From positions 3,286,001 through 3,350,000 of the forward strand of contig JAGUCH010000004.1 in the NCBI GenBank assembly GCA_019096065.1: a stretch of DNA of 64,000 nt, in the 5' to 3' direction. Every line of letters starts with the position of its first letter. The first letter of the stretch is position 1. A model generated the notes under the pieces. It did not search any database and had not been told where the DNA came from. It saw only the letters and a list, made by a program, of their open reading frames with translations. The stretch is from Paracyclopina nana. Lineage: Eukaryota; Arthropoda; Copepoda; Cyclopoida; Cyclopettidae. Positions 35,615-47,205 of this stretch are shown here, piece after piece. The position numbers and the translations under genes were made by a program.

Positions 35615-37582
35615 TTAGATGTTGACAGACTCGAACCTACTCATAATGGGCGGCTGGTCCACGTTGTTGTCCGAGTCATGGTCACCGTGATGGTGGCTGC
35701 GTCGTTTTGACTCGAGCTCTTTGCGAAGGGCCTCGTATTTGCTTTTGAGTTGATCCCTCACGCCTAGGAGCTGGGTTTGCTTCTGCTTGGTCGATTCTTG
35801 TGGTTGCATCCGTGGGTTCCATCTACAATAGTAGCCCGTCCACAATTTGAGATGTGCAACAGAGGGGTCAGGGAACAACGCATGCGAGCCACTTTCAGCA
35901 GCCTCGCTGCTATAGAGTGGGTTCAGAAACATCTCTTTCTTCTGGTTAACGAAGCTCCAGAGGCTTTGGGTCAATCGTTTCACTCCATGCTCCTCCCGCT
36001 CTTTGTCAGAGTTGTATAGAAAAGTTCCGAATAGGCACGAGTACAAATGGTCAAGCACAAAGGTAAGAAAGCTCTGGTCAAACTCGAATGAGTTTGGAAA
36101 CTGGTTCATCACTTGCCATACACAATCCACAAATTGAAGGAACACAGGGGAACGGTCGTTGTCATTGTGCTTATCTTCTCCATGGCCTATGCGGTGAGCA
36201 AATTTGTGGCCGAAGCTAAGCCACTCCTTTTCAATGAGCACTTGAAAGCCTGATAGGGTTCTGTAATAGGGATCGAGGAGTAGCATGGCCAATGATGTGA
36301 GCTGGGCCGTTCTGTCCCAACCGTCTGAACAATGCACAACTACGGAGGTTTTACTGTTCTCCACCTTATCCGCGATTTTCACAGCTCCTGTCAGGATGCA
36401 ATGCAAATGGTGCAACCACTGAGTGTTGTCCACGTTGCTAAGCCACCTTTGATCATCTATGACAGGGAAACAAATGTCTTTGACTTTCCTCAAGCTTTCT
36501 CGCATCACGTGGATGTTATGGATGTCCAAGAAGACAAGCTCGACGTTGGCATAAATGCTGTCGTTTTCGTAGCCTCCCCCAGAGACAATGTTGGCCATGG
36601 CATTCACCTTGGGCCGTGCATCCATGATAAAAATTCGATGACTCTGCGCGTTCGAGTCCATGATCAATTGAATGTACTTTTCATCTGCCTCCGAACGGTT
36701 GTTGATACTGACCAACGGCTGGGCACATCTGCAAATGGCAGCCAATGACTCGGGGTGTATCCAAGAAAGAACAGGGAGTCTGTTGCGACTTCTGAACTTG
36801 GCCACCTCCTCTAAATCTCCGTCGTTGGCTAGAGTGGGTACAGCTAGGAGTCTCGGATATGTATCACAGAGTTCGTACTTGTCGTTGATTTTCGTCAGCC
36901 TCCAGGACTCGTTGGGTAGGCCCTGTCTCTTGTACTCACGATAGGCATCGTACACGCGCCACCCGTTCACCGACTCAGGATACTTGTCTTGATATTGGAA
37001 GGCGAACAAGGAGCTATTGTGCGTCCGTGGAAAGCTTACGGTATGGAGGACATCAAAGATGTTCTTGCGTGATTGATTGCTGACGTCCATTTTGTTGAGT
37101 GCGAATCGAAGACTGCGCACGTCTTTGCATGAAATCTCCAGTCCATAAGCATTTTCTCCAGAACTGCGTTGACCTCCCACCTTCTCGATGCGGCTGACAA
37201 AACCTAAAGGCACGTCGAGCACCATCGTGTACTTATTGACCGAGGCCGACTTGAAGAACAGCTTGTAATTGGTCACAGTGAGGGTGCCTTTCATGGCGTT
37301 GGGGAGGCTGTATGAGCACAGGTACGTGATGTCCTTGAGCACAGTCTCGATGACCTCACCTCCGAGCAGGGGTACGTCCTCGCTCATGGACGACCTCATA
37401 GCTGGTTTAGACGATGTCCTCAGAACGGGTGGCCGGTCGCCAGGCATGTTATAATGGCTATCCGAGGACGACGAGCCGATCGAAGGCGACCGCGAGGAGG
37501 GGGACAGCGAGTCCTGATTCCTGTCAGGTGACCGGAGCGGCCTTGCTGTGCACGACGTGGACCTCGTTTGGTCCGGCTCCAT
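35615..37582 (-). CDS. Myotubularin-related phosphoinositide 3-phosphatase (MTM1/MTMR1/MTMR2 group), 655 aa
   Basis: One coding exon. A Ser-rich N-tail is followed by a PH-GRAM domain ('LLGGEVIETVLKDITYLC' onward). The myotubularin phosphatase domain follows, with active site VHCSDGWDRTAQL (Cys418, Arg424), identical to active MTM1/MTMR2 enzymes. A C-terminal coiled coil (KYEALRKELESKRR) precedes the end 'FESVNI', which could be a class II PDZ ligand. The enzyme removes the 3-phosphate from PI3P and PI(3,5)P2 on endosomes. The initiator is the ATG at 37582; the upstream extension has no ATG. A pyrimidine-rich acceptor (cccccgaaacag) ends at 37588, implying a 5' UTR intron. It converges with the BTB-ZF gene, 220 bp between stops. 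Confidence 0.95.
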   Translation of the reverse strand: MEPDQTRSTSCTARPLRSPDRNQDSLSPSSRSPSIGSSSSDSHYNMPGDRPPVLRTSSKPAMRSSMSEDVPLLGGEVIETVLKDITYLCSYSLPNAMKGTLTVTNYKLFFKSASVNKYTMVLDVPLGFVSRIEKVGGQRSSGENAYGLEISCKDVRSLRFALNKMDVSNQSRKNIFDVLHTVSFPRTHNSSLFAFQYQDKYPESVNGWRVYDAYREYKRQGLPNESWRLTKINDKYELCDTYPRLLAVPTLANDGDLEEVAKFRSRNRLPVLSWIHPESLAAICRCAQPLVSINNRSEADEKYIQLIMDSNAQSHRIFIMDARPKVNAMANIVSGGGYENDSIYANVELVFLDIHNIHVMRESLRKVKDICFPVIDDQRWLSNVDNTQWLHHLHCILTGAVKIADKVENSKTSVVVHCSDGWDRTAQLTSLAMLLLDPYYRTLSGFQVLIEKEWLSFGHKFAHRIGHGEDKHNDNDRSPVFLQFVDCVWQVMNQFPNSFEFDQSFLTFVLDHLYSCLFGTFLYNSDKEREEHGVKRLTQSLWSFVNQKKEMFLNPLYSSEAAESGSHALFPDPSVAHLKLWTGYYCRWNPRMQPQESTKQKQTQLLGVRDQLKSKYEALRKELESKRRSHHHGDHDSDNNVDQPPIMSRFESVNI

Positions 37583-37690
37583 TCTCCTGTTTCGGGGGGA
37601 GGAAGAATAGAGGCTGGCCAGCAGCTGTAGCACGATAGCTTAATTGGGCCGAGACAGCAGGCCTAACACATTCGAGATTTCACAGTTAAC

Positions 37691-38134
37691 CAGGGTGACC
37701 AGAAAATTTGAGCGGGTTGTAGCCAGATTTTTCCCTAAAATAGCCACGTTTGGCTATCTCAGAAAAATGGCTAAAAATAGCCACGAATTGGTGAAAAATA
37801 GCCACATTTTTAGGAATTTTCTAATTAATATTAAATTATTATGAAAAAATTTCCAATTTTTGGGATTGCTGTGGCTGAAATCAAAGATTTAATAATGATT
37901 TTCTTCTTATATTGGTAGCAAAAGATTTTTTTAAAAGTCAGACATCTTAGCAAATTTAATTTTTCCCCATGCTTTTTTCATGATTTTCAAGCGTTTATTA
38001 AGTAAAAAAATCAAATTTTCGGACTTTTCAAAAATAGCCACAAATGGCTATGGCTATTCGGCCTAAATTTCCGTAGCCACACTTGGGCCAAAAATAGCCA
38101 CTTTGGCTATAAATAGCCACATCTGGTCACCCTG
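37691..38134. mobile_element. hAT-type MITE, 444 bp, with perfect 8-bp target duplication
   Basis: The termini are CAGGGTGACCAGA and its inverted copy TCTGGTCACCCTG (the 12th base differs). The element is flanked by the direct repeat CAGTTAAC at 37683-37690 and 38135-38142. An 8-bp duplication and CAG...CTG ends fit the hAT superfamily. Subterminal regions carry many copies of 'aaatagccac' and its complement 'tggctat', probable transposase-binding repeats. It has no coding capacity and lies just upstream of the myotubularin gene. Confidence 0.9.
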
Positions 38135-38142
38135 CAGTTAAC

Positions 38143-40053
38143 GCTTGTTTTAGGCTGGTCTTGCCTCTTGTCTGCTGATGTTGTGTGTGGGCCGCTGCAG
38201 TGCAGCTGCGAACAGCTAAGCGTAAGCGTCGAGCAGGAAGCTCATCAGACGCCAACCGATTTGACGAATTTCAGGCTTTGGCAGAATAATATAATTTTGA
38301 CGTTAATTATTTTTTGCTTTACGCGTAAATTATCCAAACCGGTCTCTATTTAAGTTCTTAGGTGGGTTTAAATATCGAAGTCATAAATCAAAAGCTATAC
38401 CAATTATGGTTGTGGTCATCCCGCGGATAGTACCAAAAAATGGCATGCAACATTTAATCAATGCACAATAAGCAGTTTTGCAAGAGAGAGTTTGAGATAC
38501 TACCTTCGCGAGTCTAGAATAAATCTTCACAATCGACCCCTTTTCGTTTGATCGAGAGCATCTAACGTCTGAATCATAGCATTGTAGTCGATTGTTCATT
38601 CAGGTTAGCTACAGGAAGAGGGGAAGTGCATTTATCACTCACGTACACCACCGGTAATTAGGCTGGTTCTTATCTTTTTCAAATAGACACGATCTTACTG
38701 CCAAAATGCTAGTTCTTGCTACAGAAAATGCTTACACACTTACAGATTTGAATATGAAGCAAGTGTGCGGCGATCGCCTATTAAGGAGATTTTCCTTCCG
38801 TTTAATTCCGTTTTTCTCTTATGATTAAGCCTCCTTTTACTTAGAGCACAGAACAGTTTCGACCACTGATAGTTTGAATACGCCTTTTTTTACCACCTCT
38901 TTGGGTCTCATAATTTGAGTTTGAGGAGTTGATTATCAAAAGTATTAAAGCATTTTTTACCTTACGATTTAAAAAAATTTAAAATAAATTTAAAAAAATT
39001 AGGAGTAGGTGAACACTCCACTAAAGTACACAGAGGCTTTATTCGAATATTGAACCTGATTCTACATTTATTTCTGAAAAAAAAAAAAACTAAACACAGA
39101 GTTAACAACATAATATATTGGTACCCATTGAGGGGTTTTGTGAAAAGTGTTCGAAGGTTCGAAAATTCAGCAAATCATGATTAATACGCACCTTTTAATG
39201 GGGCTTCAATTCAATGAGTGAAAATAAGATAATACTGCCAAATACTGCCAAAAGAGGATTGCCTCGTTGACAAGCACGATGACACAGTACAATTATCTAG
39301 CATAAAAACGTACCATTATAAAGGAAGTTGGACTATTCCTACCAAGCTCAAGAAGCATGAATCTTTCGACTTATTTCTACAGTAGTTTTAAAGTGCCTTT
39401 TAAAATGGAAATGTAATATCAAAAAGCTTTCTGGTGCTTTCTCGTGAGAATTTTATTATGTGCAAAGTGAGAAAAAAATGTAAATTGCCATGAAGTAAAA
39501 TCCCCATAAAAACTACAATCTGAGGCGGTTTTTTTACTTCAAGTAGGCTCTTTAGCTGAATGATTGTTTTGTAGCTTTTATGATTGAGTGTTGTGCCTTG
39601 ACAAAAAGCCATTTTCTCACATTTCACATAATTAACTCTGCGTTAACAATTAGATCGCCAACTAATGGAAAAATGAAACCTAGTCAATAAAAGCTGACGG
39701 GAAAGCTTGGCCAAAACAACTTTAATGATATTCGTTTAAAAACCGCCTCATTCACGAGCCCATGAGGAAAACTTATATTGGCGACATGGGCAATTCCAAT
39801 CTTGTAAATTGATTAAGGAATATGGTAAAGAAGAATCTCGCATGATAGTTTGAAACGAGTCTCCTGAAGCATGTGATACATGCCCTTTTGGACTTGTTTG
39901 CTAAAGCAATCAAAGGAAAAGTCTTTGTGACTAACAAACAAAGGCAATCATCTTTTACTATGATCATTTGCTTTTAAAGGGGCAGCATAAAATGAGCATG
40001 ACTGAATCAATCTGAGATATCATCGCTGAATATGGCAGTTTCTTACAAAATTC
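38143..40053. other. Intergenic spacer, 1.9 kb
   Basis: Strongly AT-rich sequence with A/T homopolymer runs (for example 38975-39000 and 39077-39090). No supported gene, RNA or repeat family. Confidence 0.5.
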
Positions 40054-43000
40054 TCATTTCTTGCGCCAAATTAAGCTTTTCTTATCCAAGATTTGAGCAA
40101 TTCTCGGGAAGGACTCTGGATTTTCCACTGTTGGAGGAATCTGAAAAGGCAATAATGCGTCGTAATGTTCATTCAATAAATACACATAAAGATACATAAA
40201 TGGCATTTCTTCGCAGTTTTCAGCCTAGTTCAATTGCGCAAGGGCCTGACATTTTAAAAGTTTACAAGGTGTTGACAGCATCAAAACTGACCACAAATGT
40301 GTCACACAAAATGACAGCCCCTTTTGACAACATTTTTAAAAGTCTTCATGAGAAGTTGGACATTGTTACCGTGTACTGCTTTCCAGAAGCCAAATCGGCA
40401 AGACTTTTCCTTGGCGTTTTACCAGATCTTGTCTTGGGTAAATCAGGCACTGCAGAGGCCAGTTTGAAAGCTGCAACTGCTCCCACGTCTTTTCTGACCA
40501 TTTTAACCAGTTCGGAGTTGACAGCTTCTTCTTCCACTTCAGACAGCGGCTTTGCTGGGACATACAGGGCCAAAGGCAGTTGACCCTTCAGCTCGTCATC
40601 CATTCCAACCACTGCAACCTGGGCGACTTGTGGATGCTTGTAATTGGAAAAAAGTACTGCGTCATTATTCACAAGAGGATTTTTATTATTGGCTCACCTT
40701 CAAAGCAACTTCTTCTAATGCAGATGTGGATAATCTGTGCCCAGCTACATTGATGACATCGTCTTCTCTCGCCAAAATGTGAATGTAGCCCATTGCATCT
40801 CTGATGCCAGCATCACAGGTGTCATAAAAGCCTGGATAGGCTTTGAAGTAGGATTGGACAAAACGCTCATCAGCCTCATACAAAGTTGTCAATGTGCCTA
40901 ATACGGGGGCGTGACAAATTAGCGTGCACTCCATTCAGAAAGAAACCGGATTATACACATTGAAAAAGACGCAAAAGCAATGCATCGATGCATAAAGGAT
41001 ATTTTCATTACCTGGTGGCAAAGGCAATTTGCACACAACTCTGCCCAATTGGTTGACTCCAGCCTCTTCACCACTTTCACTAAGAATGCGAACTGAAATG
41101 AAAAAAAAATCTGAATCCTTGCCATATTTTTTATTCACTTGTAATACCATCAAACCCAGGAACTGGCTTTCCGCTTGCGTCCTTTGGTGGTGACACCGGA
41201 TTTCCCAAACCTGCGAGTGAGATTGAAATTTTTTCTAATAACAAATCAATCCAGTAGATTACCTATGCATGAAGCAGTTATGGCATGTCCAGTTTCTGTC
41301 TGCCACCAGTTGTCTAGCACAGGAACTTTGAACTGATTTTGAGCCCAAATCCGCGTTCCATGATCGCAATGTTCACCAGCAACGAAAAGATGCTTTAAAC
41401 TGAAAAGTATTTGCAACTTTGAAATTCTGCAACCAAACCAAGAGACAAAAATCAGCTTTCTAATAATTGTTCGGCCTGTGTGTGCCCTTTTTTAAAAGTC
41501 CGTCGATTTGCCAAAATTCATATGATTTATGTGTGTCTCGGCATATTTAAGGACATATTCACCAAAGAGCTATTTGTTTACTTTGGGCGGAAGCACTTAG
41601 AATTGTGCGTCATTGTTGATCAAGGCATGGAAAATGGGGCTGATTATTAGCAAATACTTGAAAACGACACCACAACCCAAAAAGCTCCCATAAGCTTAAT
41701 TTTCAAGTTTTCAGTTTAATCAACCAACGCCGATTTCTTGAATGAATGGTGGAGGAGAAAGCTTTTACTATTTTGACAATGAACAACCATTCATGAAGCC
41801 ACGGGCCTAATAGAATGTCGTGGTACGGCCTTGGAATACGGGCTTTCGTTATTGACAAAATACGTTAAAGATACGAATCATCACATCTTTTCAATTTTTT
41901 TCAAAAAAAATTGCAGAAATACAATTTTAAATAATCTGGTAATTGATGAACCAATTTCAAAAATCATGAACACTTTTAAAATAAAATTGTTGTAAAATTA
42001 GGTACATACCAATTAATGTCATATTTGCTTCCTTCGATAGTTTGGGGATCAGCCATTTTGATTGCCCTCAGTGCAGTTGGAGCAACAAAAAAGCCCTTTA
42101 CGTTATGCTCGCTAATAACTCTGAAAGAACATTTTCCTCATGCATAGCTCGCCTTTTCCCATGCTAAGTGCAGATGTACCTGAAGAATTGCCCGGAATCT
42201 GGAGTACCCACCGGTTTCCCCTCATAGAGGACAGTAGTATTTCGTGCCATCAATGGGGAATAGCAGATGTACTCGTGGCCAACAATCCAGCCCAAATCTG
42301 ACGCAGCCCACCAAGTTTCTCCTGGGCTGAAATAAAAATGGCCAATTTTCATGTATAAGTCAAATGACAACGCCACAGTGAATATTATCACAGATTGGCT
42401 GACCCTCGTTAATTTAGCCGTATTTATTGGCTTACTTCATTCCATATAAAGCGCTCATGGTCCATTTGTTGACCACTGCATGACCACCTGTGGGATGTTG
42501 AATTCCTTTAGGATTTCCTGAAATATGAACAAACTCAATTCAAATAGAGTACATCAGTGCGGTGTATCAAGATAATTCGTATGCATGCATCTCTTAGCAG
42601 GGATATGATAAAGATGCGCTGCATAAATGCTCCTTTTAATATCGGCAATGGCTGAAATTGATGGCAAAGCTCGATAGCAAGGGGAGTAGCTGCCATATCT
42701 ACTTTCTATCAGGGAAACAACGAGGCTTGCTGAAATGGCACTTAACCTTAATAAACTAGCAAATGGAAAGCCAAAATAGATGCTTTCAAAAGCCTTACCG
42801 GTTGGACATTTAAAAATGTTTCAACACTATGCTAGTTAAAGCATGTATTCTTAGCATCATTAATTGATGTTATCCATAAACGTCGCCTTTTTGGAGAGAG
42901 ATTTTTGTCACAAAAGTGGTTATTTTAATTACTTCCAGCAGGTGCAGACAGCCTTTTAGATGTGCTCATGTGTACCTGTAGTTCCACTTGTGTAGAGTAC

Positions 43001-44429
43001 ATAAAGGGGCTCATTGGCTTCTACATCTACACAATCATGTGGTGCTGCCTCGCTAGCAGCCTCGAGCCACTTGATTTGCTTCATCCTTGATGTAATTTCC
43101 ACATTATTCGTAATTTGAGCCAACTTCCCGAGAGACCTTTCCAGCATGACACATGGCAAATTTGCTGGCACATTAGCCATTTCTAGAGCATCGCTAATGA
43201 TTGGAACATATCTGCAATTAGCAAATTTACAAAATCAGAGAAAAACCCACCAACAAAAATAAAAAGCAAATTTGTTGTTAGCTGAAAGCAAACAATTATC
43301 AACATTGGTTTGCATGCAAAAAAAGATAATTACTCTATGATTTTGATAGGCTCGACCCCAAAATTGGCAGTTAAAATGACTTTCGGCTGGATGTGTTGAA
43401 TTCGGATCGCTAATTCCTTTGCAGCAAACCCTAAAGTAAAGAAGCAATTAGGACAGTTTATTTTGAGCCCTCTAATTGCAGACCTCCAAAGACAACAGAA
43501 TGAATGGCCCCAAGTCTTATTGTAGCCAACATGGCCTCCACAGCCTCAGGGATCATGGGCATATAAATCAGGACCCGATCTCCTTTTCCTACTCCTAATT
43601 TGGAGAGTAGGCCAGCCAGCATAGAGACCTGAAAATACAAATTGTCGTCAACACTGCAAAAAGTGTAATCACGTCAAAAGCAATCCCATTATTAGAGGAT
43701 ACATGCAAGTGAACGGTCTAAAGCAAATATGCACTCTGGCATTCATTCTCTCACAAAATTGTGGAAAGTTGTTCCTTTCGTGGAAGTGCCCCATTCGATA
43801 ATGACTTGGTCGTTATTCTGCTACTTTCGCTTGGACTTTCACTTTTTTTAGTATCACCTTACGCGCATAATAAAAGGGTTTAGCTTTTTGTACATTGAAA
43901 TGCTTTCAAGCCAAGAGCATTGAACAAATTTTATGCAGGGTCCGAGATGACCCCTTCTACCTCAAGAGAAGAAATATCTCACATCATTAGTTGGCTTTGA
44001 TGGTCTCAGATTTCTACACGTTTATAGCCCCCCTTTCCAGTCATTGATTCTCCGACCTTAGCTATTATTTTCAGGCTCTTTAACCTCATGATCTCTCACT
44101 CAGCTCAATTAGGAAATTTCTTGAATCAACCGACTTTACTTTTTTCTGCAAATCCAAGTAAGTCAGTTCGGACTTCTGCTCTGTTATGGGGCTGTCCCAA
44201 ATCAAGGCTGTTTGGTGGCCGTGGCCTTCGTCGACATGCCTGTCGACTGCATTGTAACACAAGCTGAGCCTGCCACCCACAAACCATTTTGTAAATGGCG
44301 GGTTGCTGTTATCCAAGACCTTTTCCCATTTCTTGGTCCACACAGTGTTTTCTTCTGCGATCTGAGCCCAGAAATCCTCAGGATTTGAGATAGACTGGGC
44401 ATAAATGGACTCATAAGTCTTCAGTGCAT
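40054..44429 (-). CDS. ACSS3: Acyl-CoA synthetase short-chain family member 3, 646 aa without the first exon
   Basis: Thirteen exons are resolved, all phase-consistent: 44429-44140, 43628-43484, 43430-43334, 43211-42976, 42517-42436, 42326-42180, 42120-42010, 41399-41263, 41210-41148, 41092-41012, 40897-40698, 40636-40370 and 40140-40054. The order of motifs is that of acetyl/propionyl-CoA synthetases: [20 protein letters not shown], '[12 protein letters not shown]' (ATP loop), 'WWQTETGHA', '[14 protein letters not shown]' and 'KTRSGK' with the catalytic lysine. ACSS3 activates short-chain acids, mainly propionate, in the mitochondrial matrix. The initiating exon is unresolved: the first resolved exon needs one preceding base to complete its first codon. 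A weak candidate lies at 45993-46002. Confidence 0.93.
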
Positions 44430-47205
44430 CTGAAAATACAAAGCTTAATTCACTTCCAAGTAACTAGAAATAACGACATTTTTGACCCAAGATAGTTTAA
44501 CTTATTTTGTCTCGCGACATTTGTTTTGAACGTTGATTGGTCGGTTTTAAAGGGCTATCTAGCTTTTTACAACGCAAATGACTATTAGCATGACGACTAG
44601 GATAAGTTTTCCAGTTCGGCACGCAAATATCTAATTTATTTCAGATTTAATCATTACATAATTTAAAACAAGAAGCTGATCAAAATAAGTTAATTGTTTT
44701 AGTTTGGGTGAAGTGTTGCCCTAAAAATAGTGTACTCCTGGCTAAACCAATTGTAAACAAACAATTAACGAATTTACCTAGTCATTTTTATATGCACAAG
44801 TCACGAAGTGAAGAAAAGCTGAGCTTTGATTTCGAACAATACGCGTTCTAATCAATCCCAATGATTTGAATCGTTTTTCTAAAACCAGGTAGGAAAAAGT
44901 TAATGTAAGGTAATTTTCAATTCACTCTTCCGTTTAAAAAAGCTTTAATTACGGCGCTTTGTTTGATATCTTCACAACCTTTTTCAATATTTCCATTTTA
45001 CCTCTGGAATAATTCCTGATGCTTCTTCTCAGACCCGCAAACATGATTGATAACCGGTTTTTTGTTTCATGTTGCTGCTTTAACAGAAATCAGCTGATTT
45101 TTCATCCAGCTTCTTGTTAAAATGACAACAACAGTCAGGTAGAAGAATTGATTGGAGGATATCAAATGACACTTATTTTTCTATCCTCTTCTTGCTCTAT
45201 TTTTTCCGTAGATCTATTTCTGATATGTTCGGCATCTTTTTCTTCGAGTTCCAATAATGTTATTATTGGCAGTAATGAGTTTTGCAAATTGTCTTTGAAC
45301 AAACTGGCTTCATTGAATATTTTTGGTAAATCCTTTTACCACAAAAATGGCTTGTTGCCTATTATGACTATAGTAAAAAACTTAATTATGTCCATTTTTT
45401 CACACTCGATTTTTTCCTTTTTCAAGCTGAAGTGAGCGTAATCTTAGCTCATGTATTTCCTTCAAGATGGTATTTGCTCTTTCAACGGATTTGCCGATGT
45501 TTTTTTCTAGGATTCAGTGGCTTCTGTTAGCAACTGTTCTTAAAACTGCGCTAGTTTTTACCATCAATCGTTTTGACAAATGTCTTGGCTCTGAAAAATA
45601 TAAAACTTGTGAAGTTTTAGCCATGTTTCACAAAATCTCGTAAAATTAAAGTTATTAGGTTCATACATAGTATCTCCCACAAACATTCAAGATTTTTTTA
45701 ATTTAATCAAATCTCGAATCAGCTTTAATAATATCAATTCACAGGGAACAGATCTGGACCTTATCATTGCAATGATTCCAAATGCCAATGCCTCCCAAAA
45801 AACTACTTACATTTGGGTTCCTAGAGCAAGGATAGTCATTTTAGTTCAATCATTTTTCAGTGCTATCTCTAATACCATAAGAGCGGTTTGTGTTGCGGTG
45901 TGATGTCAATGCAAGTCAATCAAATGGATATGCCAGCTTGCATAGCAATTTTCATTTGTTTGTCAAAAATCATTTACTTTTGTAAAACATACATTTTGAC
46001 ATGCTTATCAATTGCTGACTTCGCTCAAATAATTCGAGGTGGTGAAGAACGGCTCTTCCGCCTTGAAAACCTAGCGCCTTATTATGCCAATATTTTCTGC
46101 TCAAATTCCAAAGGGTTATTGCGAATTTTTTATTGTCATTGTATGAGCTCAATTGCGGGGTTTGAAATTCGGTCGAGATGAATGGAGAGCATTGAGCATT
46201 TTTCGTGCCCGGTTTTTCTCTGGAAAAGAAGAAAGCTTTAAAAGCGACTCAGAAAGCCGCAATCGCGATTACTTCTCGGGCTTAGACGGCGAACGCAACA
46301 GGTTCAACCTTACTACTACTCAACAAATAATATTATTCGTAAGTCACTTAATTTTTGTCCCATAACATATTTCTCCTACATAATTTTGCTGTTAAATATC
46401 TTATTATTTTAACCTTATTTGTGCTTTAGATTTGCAAGTGTCATCATACTACATTTTCTAACAATTTTATTAATGCTACTGACTGTACAATTTTCCGGGG
46501 TGCATGAAAAACTGTGATTTACTTTTTAACTCTTTACGAATTATGCATACCATTTTGTTGCCATCTTTTCTCCTGCTGCTGAGTTTTCCTTAGCATTCTT
46601 TTGCTTTTTTATTTTTCAATTATGGAAATGGAAATTCGGTTCTTTTCAAAATTCATGATTTGCAAGCACTTATGGTACAATCGTGATGATTGTTCTTCAA
46701 CCACAAAAAGCTTTTTATGCATCCTTTTATGATAATTGCCACATTCATACAAAATACCTCTTTAATTCCATAATACTGCATTAGACGAATTGGAATCTAG
46801 ACAATGAAAATATGCATAAATTCAAGTCAATCTTGCCAGTAAACTAATTCGTTTTTTCTCTGAAAAAGCTTTTCTTTTATATTGAAGCAATTGCTTTTAA
46901 GGTCCCTTTTGATCAGTTTTGCTGAAGAGTCAGCACAAAAAATGATCTGCAATATTATGGAAGGCCATAAAAGTACTATAATCTGATTGAAAGACTTTTT
47001 AAACATCTCTGAATTGCTTATGAGAAAAAATGAGACTTCTTTCCCATTTTTGTCATCTGGCTTTCAATAATCTCGCCAAACAAGGAAATGAGCCTGATTT
47101 TCGCTGCTTTTCTACTTTACTTCCTCGTTCGCTTTTTTCCTATTTGATTGACACTTAGACATGATATCATACTGATGATGATTTTATTGCCCTTTTTAGC
47201 CATAA
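44430..47205. other. AT-rich region between ACSS3 and myosuppressin
   Basis: It probably contains the ACSS3 first intron and promoter and the 5' end of the myosuppressin gene. A plus-strand open stretch at about 46150-46338 has a balanced codon composition (GRDEWRALSIFRARFFSGK) and ends in a good donor (TTATTC|gtaagt). However, it has no clear start or acceptor, so I do not call it a gene. Confidence 0.4.
45993..46002 (-). CDS. Weak candidate for the ACSS3 first coding exon (ATG TCA AAA T)
   Basis: ATG TCA AAA T is followed by a donor gtatgt, and the phase exactly fits the acceptor at 44430, giving MSKYALKTYES. The frame stays open upstream to about 46245 without an ATG and reads like a basic, amphipathic leader (WNLSRKYWHNKALGFQGGR). 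A strong acceptor (cttcttttccag, minus strand) lies near 46220. It is phase-compatible but lacks a confirmed start for a mitochondrial presequence. Confidence 0.25.

Noticed and set aside
39155-39175. 'ggttcgaaaattc' as a tRNA T-arm
   Set aside because: No matching acceptor stem, anticodon arm or B/A box spacing around it.
45888-46181. 97-codon plus-strand frame
   Set aside because: It overlaps the ambiguous 46150-46340 region in a different frame, is hydrophobic without a pattern, and has no splice support.
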